Below, piece by piece: positions 43,389-53,488 of a DNA stretch of 64,000 nt (the first letter of the stretch is position 1; each line of letters opens with the position of its first letter). This stretch comes from Anthoceros angustus (Eukaryota > Streptophyta > Anthocerotopsida > Anthocerotales > Anthocerotaceae). The stretch spans positions 186,001 to 250,000 of the forward strand of contig VJWM01000019.1 in NCBI GenBank assembly GCA_010909165.1, read 5' to 3'. The position numbers and the translations under genes were made by a program. The notes under the pieces were generated by a model. That model searched no databases, was not told the origin of the DNA, and saw only the letters and a program-made list of their open reading frames with translations.

Positions 43389-45320
43389 ATGGCAAGTTTG
43401 TTCACAGTTGCGCTGGGATTGCTGTTCGTTGCATACAGCTTGTTTGTTCTGTTGCCCACGCGAAAGGCCAAGTGGAAAGAAGGCCTCACTCTTCCTCCAG
43501 GGCCGCCGGGTCTCCCCATTGTTGGCAACCTTTTCCAGGTTGGCCCAGAACCGCACAAGAAGTTTGATGAGTGGAACCGGAAGTATGGGCCCGTTGTCTT
43601 CCTCCGCCTGGGCAGCAGGCCCACTCTGGTCACCAATTCTCCTCACATTGCCAAGGAGATCCTCAAGACGCAGGATCACATTTTCGCATCCAGGCCTCCC
43701 ACCGTGGCGGGCGAGTACTTCTCTTACGGATTCAACGACATTGCATTCGCACCTTACGGTCCCATGTGGAGGAACCACAGGCGGATTGCCGTCACAGAGC
43801 TCTTGACTCCCCGGTTTATATTCTATACTGCTTTAGCATCTGGAGCTTTGTCTTGAATTTGTGATTACGGCTTGACGCCTGCAGAGATTGAGATTGCATG
43901 ATGGTGATTGTGGAACAGGCGGGTGGAGACATTCGCGGCACAAAGAAGAGAAGAGGCTGACATTATGGTGCAAAGGATATGGAAGAACTACCACTCTGGA
44001 AGAGTGACAGACTTGCAGAGCACGCTAGGAGGTCTGTCCATGAATATCATCACACGGATGCTGTTCAGCAAGCCCTTCTTCCTGGGAGAGACACTCACTG
44101 AAACAATCTCAGAGGAGGCCAAAGCGCTTGCCACCATTCACAAGACTTTCAACCTCATGGGTTTGATCAACATCTCGGACTACTTCCCTTGGCTAAGGAG
44201 GTTCGATTTTCAGGTGACATTCGGCCGTGCAAAGCTATCTTTGCCTGATCAAGCTTACCTCAACATGCACTTGATTGAACAGGGAGTGCCGACTGAGTCT
44301 CGTCATTCCTTCGTTCGCGCAGGGTTACGAGGCACAGATGAAGCCCGTCAGGAAAGAAATGGATAAAACTTACGAGGCGATCGTTGAGGAACACAGGAGG
44401 AACGCAAAGAAGAAAAATTCTGAAAACATCCACAAGGATTTCGTGGACTTGCTGTTGGAGGCTAAAGATGAGCAAGAATTACCTTTGTCCCTCACCGCCA
44501 TCAAGGGCCTCATGCATGTAAGCTCAATGACATCTTCTTGGAGTCCATACGAGGATGTACGAAGGGCAGAGCCTTGGAACTGATGTTGATTTACACCTTC
44601 AGGACATGATTGCTGCTGCAACAGACACATCCTCAGTGTCAAGTGAGTACCTCATGGCTGAGCTCCTGCTCAACCCAGAGATTATGAGGAAAGCACAGGC
44701 CGAGATCGACAAAAAAATAGGGCAGGACAGGTTTGTGGAAGAGTCGGATGTTATGGATTTCCACTATCTCCGCTGTGTAGTGAAGGAGTCTCAACGATTG
44801 CACTCATCCGGCCCTTTCCTTATCCCCCACTACTCCATGGAAGCCACCGAGGTATGCGTATCTACACCTTTTTTTTTGTCGTGGATCAAAACGTTTGTGA
44901 GTGACGATCTCTTCACATGTGGCTTCATGGCAGTTGGGAGGACATTACATTCCAAAAGGTACCACAACGATCATCAGTGCCTACGGCTTGGGACGGAATC
45001 CAGATCTGTGGGAGAATCCAGAAAAGTTCGACCCTGACCGCTTTGCCCATGAGCCAAATCCGGACCTGCGAGAACCAGAGATGAGAGTAGTTGTGTTCGG
45101 GGGAGGAAGGCGAGGCTGTCCTGGTGCCACACTGGGCACCTACATGGTTCTGCTGGCGGTTTCCAGGCTGATCCACTGCTTTGACTGGACAATCGCACCT
45201 GGACAGACCGTTGATTTCACTCAAGAATATGGAATGACCACCCCAATGAAAAATCATCTCCAGGCTGTTGGCAAACCTCGTCTGCCGGAACATCTGTACA
45301 CTCAGTTGTCCAGAACCTGA
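43389..45320 (+). CDS. Cytochrome P450 D, intact five-exon A-type P450
   Basis: Exons 43389-43813, 43919-44213, 44323-44517, 44603-44851, 44934-45320 join in frame to 516 residues, a normal P450 length. It has an N-terminal membrane anchor, the Pro-Pro-Gly-Pro-Pro-Gly hinge (about residue 37), the I-helix Ala-Ala-Thr-Asp-Thr-Ser-Ser (310-316), ExxR Glu367-Arg370, Phe-Asp-Pro-Asp-Arg-Phe (420-425), and the haem loop Phe443...Arg447-Arg-Gly-Cys450-Pro-Gly. All introns are short (82-109 bp) with GT-AG ends; the first splits an Arg codon and the other three fall between codons. It is clearly paralogous to P450 A/B but diverged throughout, with a shorter linker after the anchor. ER-bound monooxygenase needing P450 reductase; substrate not predictable. 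Neighbouring dirigent genes make phenylpropanoid-type metabolism a reasonable guess. Confidence 0.93.
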
Positions 45321-47239
45321 AACAGCATACTTCTGTTCAGGACTGGCCACTGGGATTTCCTTATGCCCCAGACTATATCACCCGCAACAACATCTATGCC
45401 TCGGAGTTAGGCTGGTAGTATGGCATTAGCCGGTGGCCATGTAGGCAGCATCCAGAGCTGGGTGGTCTGCCATTAGCTTAACACCAACATCTGGAGTAGT
45501 ATGACAAAACAGCTGGTAGACGAAATTCAGCTGGGGCGTTTAGTAGTCGGAATTGAATTTCGTATCACATATATGTCAGTTCAGGTGACCACCTACGCTT
45601 GGATGGAATACAACCAAAAAAGCAATGCAAAGATCATTGCACATTAAGGATGCAGAGATCCCTAGTCATTAAGCATTGCCAGAACTCCCTGGAGAGCTCG
45701 TGATCAGCTACACGGGGGTGTATTTGGAAGTCATTGACCGAGGACCTCAGAACGAGACTTTGAGCTCTACGATCTTGAGTGCACGAAAAATATATAGTCG
45801 ATCGCCCTGGGCAATGTTTGTGACCTCGAGGCGCTTCAGCAAGGTGTCCTCCATCTCCATGTTGGATGCCAATTCGGTAAAAAAGCGGGGAGAGAAGTTC
45901 TGGAAGCGGCTGGCTCCATAGGTCATCTATGGTCAAGAATGAGTTACGAGGGTCTCTCTCTCTAGGGAAGTTGTTAGTTTGAGTTTGGCCATGGCCTTCT
46001 GGCTGTGACAATTCTTCGGTGCCCGGGCACTGAAAAATGAGTTCTCACGTTAAGTTGCTGGATCGTCCACGGTTAGGTCCATACTTGCGCGCTCTGTGTC
46101 CGGATTCACCCATGTGCTTACAACACGATCTCGTTATGCGTGGAGGACAAACCAAGCTGAGAATTGGCGCTCCCCTGTTCTTCGCCCAGAAGAATTGATC
46201 ACGATTCTTTTAGACTTTAGACCTTTAAAAGGGGAACGTGAAGACTTTATACGTAAAATAGGAGGTAGGAAATCTCATCCACCCAGACAAAGCACAAAGG
46301 GAAACAACCCTCATGAGCGCACCAGGACTAGCCCACAGAGGGACACAATCCTCAGGAGCGCACCAGGACTAGCCCCAGACCACTCCCATACCATTAAAAC
46401 TATCTTCCGAGTCGTATTTGTCCATATTGTTCTGAACAGTCCTCATAATAGTATTTTGAGTTATTAGAATTTGGAAGAGAAACGAAGTATATATGGGAAG
46501 AGGAACGAAGTTAATATATATTATAATATTATTTATTTTCTATTAAATATATTATCATTTTTATTATATATTAAAATAAATTAAATAAAATCTTAAAGAT
46601 GATCTATCTTCAAAGGACTCTTCAATATTTATTTAAATATTTTATTTATATGACGAAATAAGTGACAAGACTTGCGACCTTTCCTCTACTAACCTTAGAG
46701 ATAAAAGACTATTTCAAACATTACGTTGGACATTACATAAGAGTCTTCCATTTCACAACTTCATCATTGCTTCATAAGAGTCTTCCATTTCTCATCTTCC
46801 ATTTCTCAGCTTCAAGATTGATTCATAAGAGTCTTCCATTTCACAACTTCAACATTGCTTCTTGTGCAAAGTCATCGGAACTAATAGTAATGATAATCTA
46901 ATAATACTAGTGATTAATTAATTAGTAATTGAACGATTGAGTCTCTCACATTCTATCATATTTATGTTTTCAGGATTAAGTGAATCAAAGACTTAAACCA
47001 CCCTCCTCCATGTCCTGCTTACCTCATTTAGCCCTAGACTCAATTCTACTTTGGCTATTTCTGTAAAGGTCTTGAGTTTGTAAAAAGAATATGCATGTGC
47101 TACAATCTAATAGTTTGACTAGTCTATAAATTTAACATATGTAATTGATTGCGGTGCATGATAATTAAGAAAATGAAAAGTCATGTAGATCAAATTGTAT
47201 TGTTGCGCTGTCTTGATGACCTTGTGTATTGCTTAGTTA
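45321..47239. other. Intergenic stretch with short tandem repeats
   Basis: No recognised gene. At 46308-46377 a roughly 50 bp unit containing gagcgcaccaggactagccc occurs twice. At 46741-46862 the phrase cataagagtcttccatttc recurs three times. The part from 46450 to 46660 is extremely AT-rich. A minus-strand frame at 45634-46011 has no family features. Confidence 0.5.
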
Positions 47240-48560
47240 GGTTGTTGGAAATTGTAATTCTAGAAATTGTGTTATGTTTTCTTTGCAATTTTAAAGGAAT
47301 GCAAGAGTTTTGTTCATAAGAGTGGGTTCTTTTTCTGATTATTTTGGAATTAGGTAGTTGATGAAGCCTATTTTAATATTATTTTTATGATGTAGGACTG
47401 CGTGAATTCATTTTTTCTTTTTCCATCATGGCACCCTTTCCACGGAAATTGCGGAAGAACAAAGATAGGGCTTTCCCTAGTTTTAATTCACTAATTGAGG
47501 AATTGCCTATAGTGGAGTTAGGTGAAACTTGGGAAGGGTACCCATATGCACCCAAACCATTTCCGGGCAAGGATGACAAATGGACAAGGATTGTTCAGGG
47601 TTCCAGAGCCGTGTCCAGCACAAGTGGGTATTATGCTGCTGTGCCTGTTATAGCACCTAGGGCATTTCTTAAATCAGAAGAACATTCCCAGAAATTCTCT
47701 TGTTCAAACAAATTGACGAAGTATGTTAGAGAACATTATCCGGAGCTGAAAGAATATGCTCATGAGCTTGCTAGTTCCTTTCAATGGAAAATACCACGTA
47801 TGAACAATCATCCAGGACATGTGGTAACAAGTAAAACTTATGACCGTCCTTGCATCCTTCTGGGACGTGAGACACAAGAAGCAGCTGACAAGTTCATGCT
47901 TTCCAAGAAGAGAGATGTCACGACAACAAACTCGGGTACTAATATTCTTGGATCTGCTCTTGGAAGCACTTGCAATTTTGTTGAAAATGGTGGGTCCGAC
48001 GAGAGGCTTGAGGCTAGGCTTACCATGCAAAGTCAAATTAGTTCCACCAGCTCGAAAGAAATAGCAACAAGTGATTCTTCTCAAAAGAGGGTAAAAGAAC
48101 AAGATATCAACACCTCTCCTAAGAGGAGTAGAAGACATATTATCAATACGCCTTCAACTCTTGGATTTCCTTCCGATGGGACTAATGCAGGCAATGGTTC
48201 CAAGATACAATCTCCCACTTTAAATCTTATGGTAAAGCTAGCTGAAGATTTATGTTCTCATGACGATGTAGGTGATTTTTGCTCTTAGTTATCTTTGTAC
48301 ATAGCTCTTGGATGAACTTTGATTGAATGGATGTTTGATGCTTTATATGCATTTCAATCACCATAGTATACTATTTCACTTCGTATGTTAGTTTTATTAA
48401 AAATAATAACAATAATAAACATAATAAAGAACAAAACCCATGAGAACGTATGTGTGAAACGTGATGTATCGTTTGAAAGACCTTTGGGTAGCGGGACCCT
48501 TTGATGCGGGAAACGGGGAGATCCAATGGTTGCGCGTTGGCCAAAGGCTGCCACACTTCT
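47240..48560. repeat. Inverted repeat U, left arm
   Basis: The family-U gene with about 190 bp of 5' and 270 bp of 3' flank; its reverse complement is found at about 52795-54580. Coding parts are nearly identical, flanks more diverged. The right arm carries extra sequence in the 3' flank and a 5S-like insertion. Confidence 0.8.
47428..48288 (+). CDS. Uncharacterised protein, family U, copy 1
   Basis: Intact 286-residue frame, not recognised. The N-terminus is basic (Arg-Lys-Leu-Arg-Lys). Residues 20-160 form a compact conserved part containing Glu-Glu-Leu-Pro-Ile, Gly-Glu-Thr-Trp-Glu-Gly-Tyr-Pro-Tyr-Ala, Pro-Gly-Lys-Asp-Asp-Lys-Trp, Tyr-Val-Arg-Glu-His-Tyr-Pro-Glu-Leu, and Arg-Pro-Cys-Ile-Leu-Leu-Gly-Arg. 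The C-terminal half is Ser/Thr-rich and ends its conserved portion with Lys-Arg-Ser-Arg-Arg, a likely nuclear localisation signal. There is no signal peptide or membrane segment, so a soluble nuclear protein is the best inference. DNA upstream is conserved with the other copies, and a tgtag preceding 47397 could be an intron acceptor in the 5' untranslated region. Copies 2 and 3 lie at 53.5 and 0.3 kb. Confidence 0.7.
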   Translation: MAPFPRKLRKNKDRAFPSFNSLIEELPIVELGETWEGYPYAPKPFPGKDDKWTRIVQGSRAVSSTSGYYAAVPVIAPRAFLKSEEHSQKFSCSNKLTKYVREHYPELKEYAHELASSFQWKIPRMNNHPGHVVTSKTYDRPCILLGRETQEAADKFMLSKKRDVTTTNSGTNILGSALGSTCNFVENGGSDERLEARLTMQSQISSTSSKEIATSDSSQKRVKEQDINTSPKRSRRHIINTPSTLGFPSDGTNAGNGSKIQSPTLNLMVKLAEDLCSHDDVGDFCS

Positions 48561-48749
48561 TTGAAGCCGACATGTTGTTACGGGTCACCTTTCTCATAGA
48601 CGAACGCATTTTTGTCACGGGTGTCATCGGAAGGCTTGCCAGAGGTCGGTCCCTCAACCTGTTCGTCTTTTGATTGCAGCAATAGAATATTTTACAATCG
48701 ATAAACCAAATTTTCATGCGGACAAGAGATGAAAGGCAGCCACATACTT

Positions 48750-48960
48750 ACTGTTTTTTTTTTTTTGAAAACCCGTCGGTCTTGATTGCAAAGCTTGTAG
48801 AGAGGATCATGAAAAAGCAGCTCATAATGGTTAGCTCCACTTGCTCTAGCTGCTCATCCAGCCTCGCACAAGAAGCATGAACAAAGATTGCAGGATGTGA
48901 GTCTGATCTAGCAACTCTATCTCCTTCTCTCTCAACACTAATTTGCAATAGCAGTAGCGC
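48750..48960 (-). mobile_element. Poly(A)-tailed retroposon 3' end
   Basis: A run of 14-15 T at about 48753-48767 reads on the minus strand as a poly(A) tail after ...ccgacgggttttc. The 190 bases before it can be read as the end of a LINE-type frame (Phe-Ala-Ile-Lys-Thr-Asp). A short poly(A)-tailed LINE or SINE copy is likely; this tail differs from the (TTC)n tail of LINE 1 and 2. Confidence 0.4.
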
Positions 48961-49439
48961 ATTCTATAATGCACCGCCTTGAAAAAATCATGCGAACTTT
49001 ACAAGGCGTCGGCAGATTATCTTACAATATATATTGCCTTCATTTATCCTAATTTTAAGATATTATGTATGCATTATTTTATGTAAATCTGGTCCCTAAT
49101 TAGAGGCCAAATTTAGTTAAAATAATATGTATATATATTTTGCCAAAAAATTAGGATTTAAATGGAATGGATATAATGTAATTAAATTATTAAATTCATA
49201 GATTTATAATCTTAATTAGATACTTTATTTAGTTAATTAAATAATTATTTTTCAATATTATCATATATTGAATAAATATTCATATATTGTATGATATACG
49301 TGTATAATTTGATCTTTGTATATCATGCCATATAGTATACCTTATGCTAGTACCCATATGTATGAAAAAGAGATATATACTATTTTTGTAGAATACGTAC
49401 ACATTTTAATGTAAAAATAATATTGTAAATCATTGAGAC
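48961..49439. other. AT-rich intergenic stretch
   Basis: Very AT-rich DNA without a gene. It may be the interior of the CACTA-type element whose right end lies at 49956. Confidence 0.4.
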
Positions 49440-49956
49440 GTGAATTTTCCAAGTTGTAATCTACCTTGTAGATTGTACTGTAAAACTAGCGATTCGCGAA
49501 TTTTTTAGGTTGTAAATGATGTTATGAATGAGGTTGTAAACGATGTTGTAATGGACGTTGTAAATGACTTTGTAAACCAGGTTGTAAACCACGTTGTAAA
49601 CCATGCTGTAAACCATGCTGTAAACGACGTTGTAAACGACTTGTAATCTACAACACGTCGTAAATGGCGTTGTAATCTATAACTCGCTGTAAATGACGTT
49701 GTCATTTACGTTGTAAACAAGCCCAACTTTGTAAATGGCGTTGTAAATCGGCTACCCGGACACCTTACTCGTCCGGTTAGCTGACGTGGCGGCCAAGTCA
49801 ACAACTTGATGACGGAGCAATCTTGTCTGCCACGTTCGCAATTTTACAACCTAGTTAAGCTGTCAGTTTACAAACGTGTGAATGCCGGTTTTTACAACGT
49901 GAGATTGTAAATTACGTTGTAAAATGCGTTGTAAAACACCTGCGATTCTTGTAGTG
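49440..49956. mobile_element. CACTA-type (En/Spm) transposon right end with subterminal repeats
   Basis: The right edge reads on the minus strand CACTACAAGAATCGCAGG, matching the terminal inverted repeat type of plant CACTA transposons (cactacaagaaa). Inward of it lie more than twenty variants of a 12-16 bp word, ttgtaaa(c/t)gacg, first in inverted and then in direct orientation. Dense subterminal repeats in both orientations are where CACTA transposases bind. No matching left end is found in the window, and no transposase gene is seen between, so it is a defective or broken copy. Confidence 0.55.
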
Positions 49957-52330
49957 AGCTAGCAGACGGTAGGCGCGGGAATAGCCAGTGCTTTGTTCCA
50001 CATGGGGTCTACATTCATGAAACTCGTGACTCTTATAAAATTGGAGGAGATGTTCAGGATGTAGGCATGATGGAAGGAATTAGAATTAAATACCAGGTGG
50101 GTATGTTATAGCTGATTTTATAGTCACCCCGAAGAGGTGTGACTCTTGGGAAGTGAGGTAGCCTATCTAGTTTGATATTCCTATACTTCCCCTCAAGGTA
50201 GACCTATTAGGCTAACTTGTTGTCTTGGTCGGAGAGCACACTAACACCCAGAAGAGCTGCACAAGCGAAGTGTTTGTCCCGTGGGAGAGTCAAGATGTCA
50301 GCCCCCATCAGCTCTGTTGGGCAGTACTCAAGTCATACATCCCCGGCTGCGCACTTCTTACGTCCATAGTGATATTGGAGATCAATGCACGTGGACCTAG
50401 AACTAAACTTCGGGTTGCCTGCGAGAGCGAGATTGGATTGGTTGTCTATCTTGATGACCAGTGGCCTCTGCTGCATCATACTGAGTTCATCAAGGAGCCG
50501 GATGCGATCCACTACGCGCTTGGTGGTGAGCGTAGCAGCCATGTACTCATATTCGGTAGATGAGAGTGTTATGGCAGTCTGCCGCTTGGATCCCCAATCA
50601 ATTGCGGCGTCACAAAGCATCAAGGCGAATCCTGATGTGGATTTCTTGGAGTCCACGTCTCCCCCCTAATTAGTATCGGTGTAGGCTGAAAGTTGGGGAA
50701 AGGAGGCAGTAGCTGCATTGCCGATGGGAGGTCCATGGTACTTGAGTCCATAAGCCATGGCCCCCTTAAGATAGCGCAAAGTCTGCTTAAGGGCGGACCA
50801 ATGTGCAGGTCCGAGGTTAGCCATCTGTTGAGCGAGTACACGAACAGCGTGCCCGATGTCGGGACGCTTATGGTTGTGCAGATCCAATTGATCCGCCCAA
50901 CTGCTTCTTGATAGGGAATCATCCCCATATACTGCTCCTCGTCGGTCTTGGGTGCCTAGTTACAGGACAAGGGTGCTCCGACGGCGAGCGGAGTAGGTGC
51001 AAGTTTGCATTCCAGCATGTTGAAGCAAGTTAGCGTGTTCTTAAGATATTGCGTTTGAGTAATATGCAAGGTTCTAAGTGCACGGTCACGAGTAACCTTC
51101 ATCCCATGCAATAGTGAATATCACCTAAATCAACCATGCTGAACTTAGACTTGAGCATTAGGATGGTCTTCGCGAGCAACCCATGCTTATCATTGCTAGC
51201 AAGGATGCAATCATCCACGTACAAGGCGAGGATGACAAGAGCATCATCAGGCCGGAGAATGTAGACGTTACCATCGGATCCAGGGCACTTAGTAAATCTG
51301 CAAGCTATGAGGAAGTCATCCATGTAGACATTCCAATTCTTGGCGGATTGCTGAAGGCCATAGATACTGCGTTGTAGCAAACATACGAGATGGTCTTTGC
51401 CTTTCTCCTCATAGCCCTCGGGTTGACGCATATATATTTTCTCTTGCAATTTCCCATACAAAATTATCGTCTTAACATCCAGCTGTACACCTCCCAATCA
51501 TGAAAGGTAGCACGAGCGAGGATGACGCGTAGAGAGCTAGTCTGGATGACAGGGGAAAAGAGGTTATCTGCATCGTAGTCGTCCTTAGCACGCTGAGTGT
51601 AGCCTTGTGCCACGAGTCTTGCTTTATAACGGTCGATGGCGCTGGCGACGTCGGAGGTGTACTTGATCTTGAAGGTCCACTTGCTGCCGACTTCGGATCG
51701 GCCGGGTGGCAGATCACAAAGTTGCCATGTCTTGTTATCTTGCAAGGACTAAAACTCATCGTCAACAACCTTCTTCGACTCAACTTCTTGTGGCCCGGAA
51801 GGGCGGCCGTTAATATGGTAGGATCCACTATATCAAAAGTTGATTACAAAACTTGAACAGGAGTGGAAGTGGCCACGCTGGTAGCATGTCTGTTAGAAGT
51901 CCGTTGAGTTTGTTCAAGGTTCTCAAGTGCCTTCCTGCTAAGGGTCCGCTCCCTAGCGAAGTGCTGGAGGTCCGTTTGCAGGAGGAGGTGAATCAGGGGG
52001 GTGAGATACCTCTTCTGCAGGAAAGAGAAGGGATCCACCAAGATCAAGGTCCGAGTCTTCACTGCTAGAGGGCACGGGAGAGGGAGGAGCTTGAGAGGTG
52101 GAAGGAGTGGAAGGAGGGGCAGGAATGACCGGCACAAGTAATGGCATAAGCGCCATGTAACATGTTAACAGGGGGATGAATAGTAGGTTGAGGAGCCGGA
52201 AGCACATATGTAGCTGGCAGAGGTGCACACTCCCATTCATCCTCCCCCCTTGCACCAACGTCAGCAAAGACATCCGATGCGGAAAAAGTAGGATCAAAAG
52301 GAGGTACATCTCCCCCATGGGCAGCAGCAG
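49957..52330 (-). mobile_element. Copia element B fragment (RT-RNase H-3' LTR start)
   Basis: Minus strand. Encoded in order are a Pro/Ser-rich linker (52.3-51.85 kb), Trp-Thr-Phe-Lys-Ile-Lys and Arg-Tyr-Lys-Ala-Arg-Leu-Val-Ala-Gln-Gly (51.7 kb), Gln-Leu-Asp-Val-Lys-Thr and Ile-Tyr-Gly-Leu-Gln-Gln, Tyr-Val-Asp-Asp-Cys-Ile-Leu-Ala (51.23 kb), and RNase H with Leu-Ser-Ser-Thr-Glu-Tyr-Glu-Tyr (50.55 kb). After the coding region a polypurine tract (ttgaggggaagta on the minus strand, near 50193) marks the 3' LTR start. The LTR runs to about 49957, where the CACTA-type end abuts. Frameshifted in several places; integrase and gag are missing. Confidence 0.85.
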
Positions 52331-52718
52331 GGGAAATGAGGAGGGGCTCCTCGTTGAAGATCCTCCGTCACGGCTGTCCCCCTTTATTCAACATGTCTGG
52401 GGGCACCATAACCTCCTGAAGGAAGGTGAGGAAGAATGCGCGCTCCGCCGGGGGCTAACCCACCTGTCTATCGCAGGCAGGGAGGAGGAGGAGCATGACA
52501 CTAGCACCAAGGCAGCGGCGGAGCCCAGGACCAGGCGTAGGCAGGAGAAGGATGACTGGGAGGGCATCCCGGATCGACTAGAACGGACCCCCTCACCACT
52601 GAGGGAGATATGGGAAGAAATTCTCTCTGCCCTGCTGCTAAACAAGGCACCCCAGGAGGAGGTCACACCCATGGCTGCACTGGTGGAGGAAGAGGCTTGT
52701 GAGGTGGTGCCCTTTTGA
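52331..52718 (+). other. Open stretch of unknown nature
   Basis: The end of a 180-codon plus-strand frame (52176-52718). It is Glu/Arg-rich with a predicted amphipathic end (Pro-Leu-Arg-Glu-Ile-Trp-Glu-Glu-Ile-Leu), and the composition is more protein-like than its neighbours. Its first part overlaps copia B on the other strand, so at most this portion is real. It may be a captured exon or chance. Confidence 0.25.
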
Positions 52719-52895
52719 TTTTGTTGGAGTGGGTGCCGAGGTGCAGCTTCTCCTTGTGTGCGGTGTTGCAGTGAAGAACTTGAGCCTGCTTTGCGGTCTT
52801 GTGTCGGCTGCGAAGTTCCAAGTGTGCCAGGCTTTGGCTAACGCACAACGATTGGATTGCCCCGTTTTGCACATAAAGGTGTCCTCCCTTCAAGG

Positions 52896-53108
52896 AGTGA
52901 TGGAACTCCCCAGTTAAGCATGCTTAGGCGGATCGATTGCTCGGATGGGGTGTCCATCCCCAAGTTCATGGCCTTCTCATTATAAATACCATGCCTTCGT
53001 CTCTGTAGAGTGTGGGGCCGCCGATTGTTAGTGCGTTAGTGCCATAGGACGTGGTTATTCGAAAAAACGATTCTTAGTGCCCTAGGACGTGGTTACTCGA
53101 AAAAAGGA
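52896..53108 (+). mobile_element. 5S-rRNA-derived insertion (SINE3-like or Cassandra-type)
   Basis: About 65 bases (52899-52964) match the 3' half of plant 5S rRNA, including the internal Pol III promoter: gaactcc..agttaagcatgctt (A box) and cggatggggtg (C box region). A TATA-like tataaata follows at 52981. Then come two copies of a 37-38 bp unit, each ending in tcgaaaaaa (53026-53105). Near-identical ccttcaagg and ccttaagg border the 213 bp. The homologous site in the left U arm (about 48490) lacks the insertion. An A-rich end and 8-9 bp flanking repeats favour a 5S-derived SINE; a Cassandra TRIM LTR, which also carries 5S sequence, is the alternative. Confidence 0.6.
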
Positions 53109-53488
53109 CCTTAAGGTGTTCCAAGCGATACATCACATTTCACACATACGTTCTCCTAGTTTAATTAATTAATTACTGTAAAAAAGATCTAAAAAAACTT
53201 CAAATTATCATACAACATATCACACTTTACAATTGATCGCCATTTTGAGCTTCAAGTGTCAATAAACATTGGGCTTCAAGTGTTTAAAAATTTTGGGTCG
53301 AGGATTGAGTTTTGTATACATACTTCTACTTCCAAAATATAGTTATGAGGAAAAACTAATATGTGATTTATGGTTCAAAGAAAACTAACATATGGAGTGA
53401 AATAGTATACTATGGTGATTGAAATCCATATAAAACATGAAATATCCATTCGCCACAAGATGTTCATACAAGAGCTAAGTACAAAGAT

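Noticed and set aside
44868-44876. T-run as a retroposon tail or Pol III terminator
   Set aside because: It lies in the last intron of intact P450 D. A polypyrimidine run is expected there.
49505-49705. Minus-strand frame with repeating Phe-Thr-Thr-Ser
   Set aside because: Translation of the transposon subterminal repeats.
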